A stretch of 6,251 bases of DNA from Flavobacterium sp. (lineage in GTDB: Bacteria > Bacteroidota > Bacteroidia > Flavobacteriales > Flavobacteriaceae), in NCBI GenBank assembly GCA_018062725.1, contig JAGORP010000114.1, forward strand, positions 1 through 6,251. The letters run 5' to 3'. The position numbers and the translations under genes are program-made. A model generated the notes under the pieces. The model saw only the letters and a list, made by a program, of their open reading frames with translations. It did no database searches and was not told the origin of the DNA. Of the stretch, positions 5,400 to 6,251 are shown in pieces; the first letter of the stretch is position 1, and every line of letters begins with the position of its first letter.

Positions 5400-5480
5400 A
5401 TGAAAAGTTACTTTCAAACCAGTATCTTTTTTAACTCACTTGTTTTATTTACATTTACTCTCACAACAAAGTACTTTTAG
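5400..5480 (+). CDS. Possible 26-residue hydrophobic small ORF ahead of the LytTR gene
   Basis: An ATG at 5400 opens 26 codons ending in TAG at 5478-5480. The peptide begins MKSYFQTS and has a hydrophobic, Phe/Leu/Thr-rich middle (IFFNSLVLFTFTLTT) before a short KYF end. It looks like a single membrane segment or a signal-peptide-like start. Its stop is four bases from the ATG of the LytTR gene, so it could be a leader peptide coupled to translation of that gene or the remnant of a lost gene. ORFs this short are common by chance. The rest of the 5272-5399 stretch shows only a 12-codon ORF (5329-5367) and no recognised promoter. Confidence 0.3.
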   Translation: MKSYFQTSIFFNSLVLFTFTLTTKYF

Positions 5481-5484
5481 AGAA

Positions 5485-6251
5485 ATGATTCAAAAAAACA
5501 CGTTTCTAACCTTTTTAAACCAGCCTTACCCCTTTTATTATGAAGGCAAAAAGCTACTTCAAATTCTTAGTGTCATTTTTGTAATTTCCTTATTTTTCAA
5601 TTACATGTTGCAACCATTTGATGTAAACGTCCAAGAACATAAAATGGATTATTTTTGGATTTCAGTCATTCATTCTGCTTCCCCTTTGTTTATTTTATGG
5701 GTTATGGCACTAATTTTACAAGGGTTTCCAAAAATGACGGACGAATGGGTAGTCAAAAAAGAATTGATCCTTATTTTACTTTTAATTTTAGGCACTGGAA
5801 TAACCCAATTTCTCATCCGAGATGTGATTTATGAAAATCCGTTGAATTGGTCTTGGGCGTATTTCAAAGAAGAAATTTCAAACACTTTTATAGCCGGTCT
5901 TTTTCTGGCTCCAATTATCATTTCAATAAATGCAAACCGACAACAATTCCGAAACCGTCAAAAAGCCGACCACATCTCTTCCTTTTTATTCCAAGACAAA
6001 ACACCTCAAAACAACACAAAGATAAGTATTGATACCGAAGTCAAATCGGAAAAATTTGATTTCGAAATTGATGATTTCATTTACGCAAAAGCAGAAGGAA
6101 ACTACTCGGAAATATTTCTGAAAAAAGAAAACAACATACAAAAACTCATCAAACGCATCTCTATTAAAAATTTAGAAGTACAACTGAATGCATACCCACA
6201 TATTATTAAAACCCATCGTTCTATTTTATTAAACTGTCACCATATAGAAGC
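5485..6251 (+). CDS. Membrane-anchored LytTR-domain transcription regulator, 3'-truncated by the window edge
   Basis: From the ATG at 5485 the frame stays open for 255 codons to the window edge. The N-terminal part has four predicted membrane helices, near residues 24-42, 57-78, 93-111 and 131-150, with loops such as QGFPKMTDEW between. A basic linker (NRQQFRNRQK) leads to a LytTR DNA-binding domain from about 180: IDDFIYAKAEGNYSEIFL (195-212) and IKTHRSILLNCHHIE (241-255). In response regulators LytTR binds promoter DNA; in this Bacteroidota architecture the domain is tethered to the membrane without a receiver domain, so a signal would have to be sensed by the membrane part. Roughly 25 residues of the domain are missing to the right. 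The start fits because there is no upstream ATG in frame before the TGA at 5401-5403. Confidence 0.88.
   Translation, partial: MIQKNTFLTFLNQPYPFYYEGKKLLQILSVIFVISLFFNYMLQPFDVNVQEHKMDYFWISVIHSASPLFILWVMALILQGFPKMTDEWVVKKELILILLLILGTGITQFLIRDVIYENPLNWSWAYFKEEISNTFIAGLFLAPIIISINANRQQFRNRQKADHISSFLFQDKTPQNNTKISIDTEVKSEKFDFEIDDFIYAKAEGNYSEIFLKKENNIQKLIKRISIKNLEVQLNAYPHIIKTHRSILLNCHHIE

Noticed and set aside
5847..6032. Plus-strand 61-codon ORF
   Set aside because: It is an out-of-frame shadow inside the LytTR gene, which stays open from 5485 to the window edge.

Overview
The window is AT-rich DNA from a member of the Bacteroidota, most likely Flavobacterium or a close relative. The support is compositional and familial: strongly A/T-biased codon use, few Shine-Dalgarno sequences, a candidate TAnnTTTG-type -7 promoter element, a short Crp/Fnr regulator of the Bacteroidota kind, and a LytTR-type membrane regulator. 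This placement is an inference from the sequence; no database search was run. All recognisable genes lie on the + strand.

Layout. (1) 2-268: 3' part of a RelE/ParE-family toxin, whose 5' end and any antitoxin lie off the left edge. (2) 269-468: a non-coding stretch carrying copy 1 of a dispersed intergenic repeat. (3) 469-1197: a YoaK/DUF1275 membrane protein. (4) 1283-2231: a small three-helix membrane protein and a predicted lipoprotein only 13 bases apart. (5) 2310-2852: a RimJ/RimL-type GNAT acetyltransferase with a GTG start. (6) 2853-3014: copy 2 of the repeat, with a hairpin at its left edge. (7) 3015-4141: a Crp/Fnr-type regulator followed by a DinB-like putative metal-binding protein. 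(8) 4229-5271: a PaiA-like GNAT acetyltransferase and an SRPBCC (AHSA1-like) protein. (9) 5485-6251: a membrane-anchored LytTR transcription regulator cut by the right edge, preceded by a 26-codon hydrophobic small ORF.

The first 5.3 kb reads as a string of short, mostly single-gene units with unrelated functions (toxin, acetyltransferases, small membrane and lipoproteins, stress-type proteins). They share one orientation and are separated by related non-coding DNA. Two intergenic stretches align without gaps over 90 bases at about 73% identity by hand count, and a weaker third match sits after the YoaK gene. All three begin at a TAACAA; in two cases its TAA is the stop codon of the gene to the left. 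This resembles a cassette-like accessory region, but no integrase, transposase or canonical attC site is visible, so a mobilising system is only a hypothesis. From about 5.4 kb the LytTR gene looks like ordinary chromosomal content. No tRNA, rRNA, CRISPR array or insertion sequence was seen.
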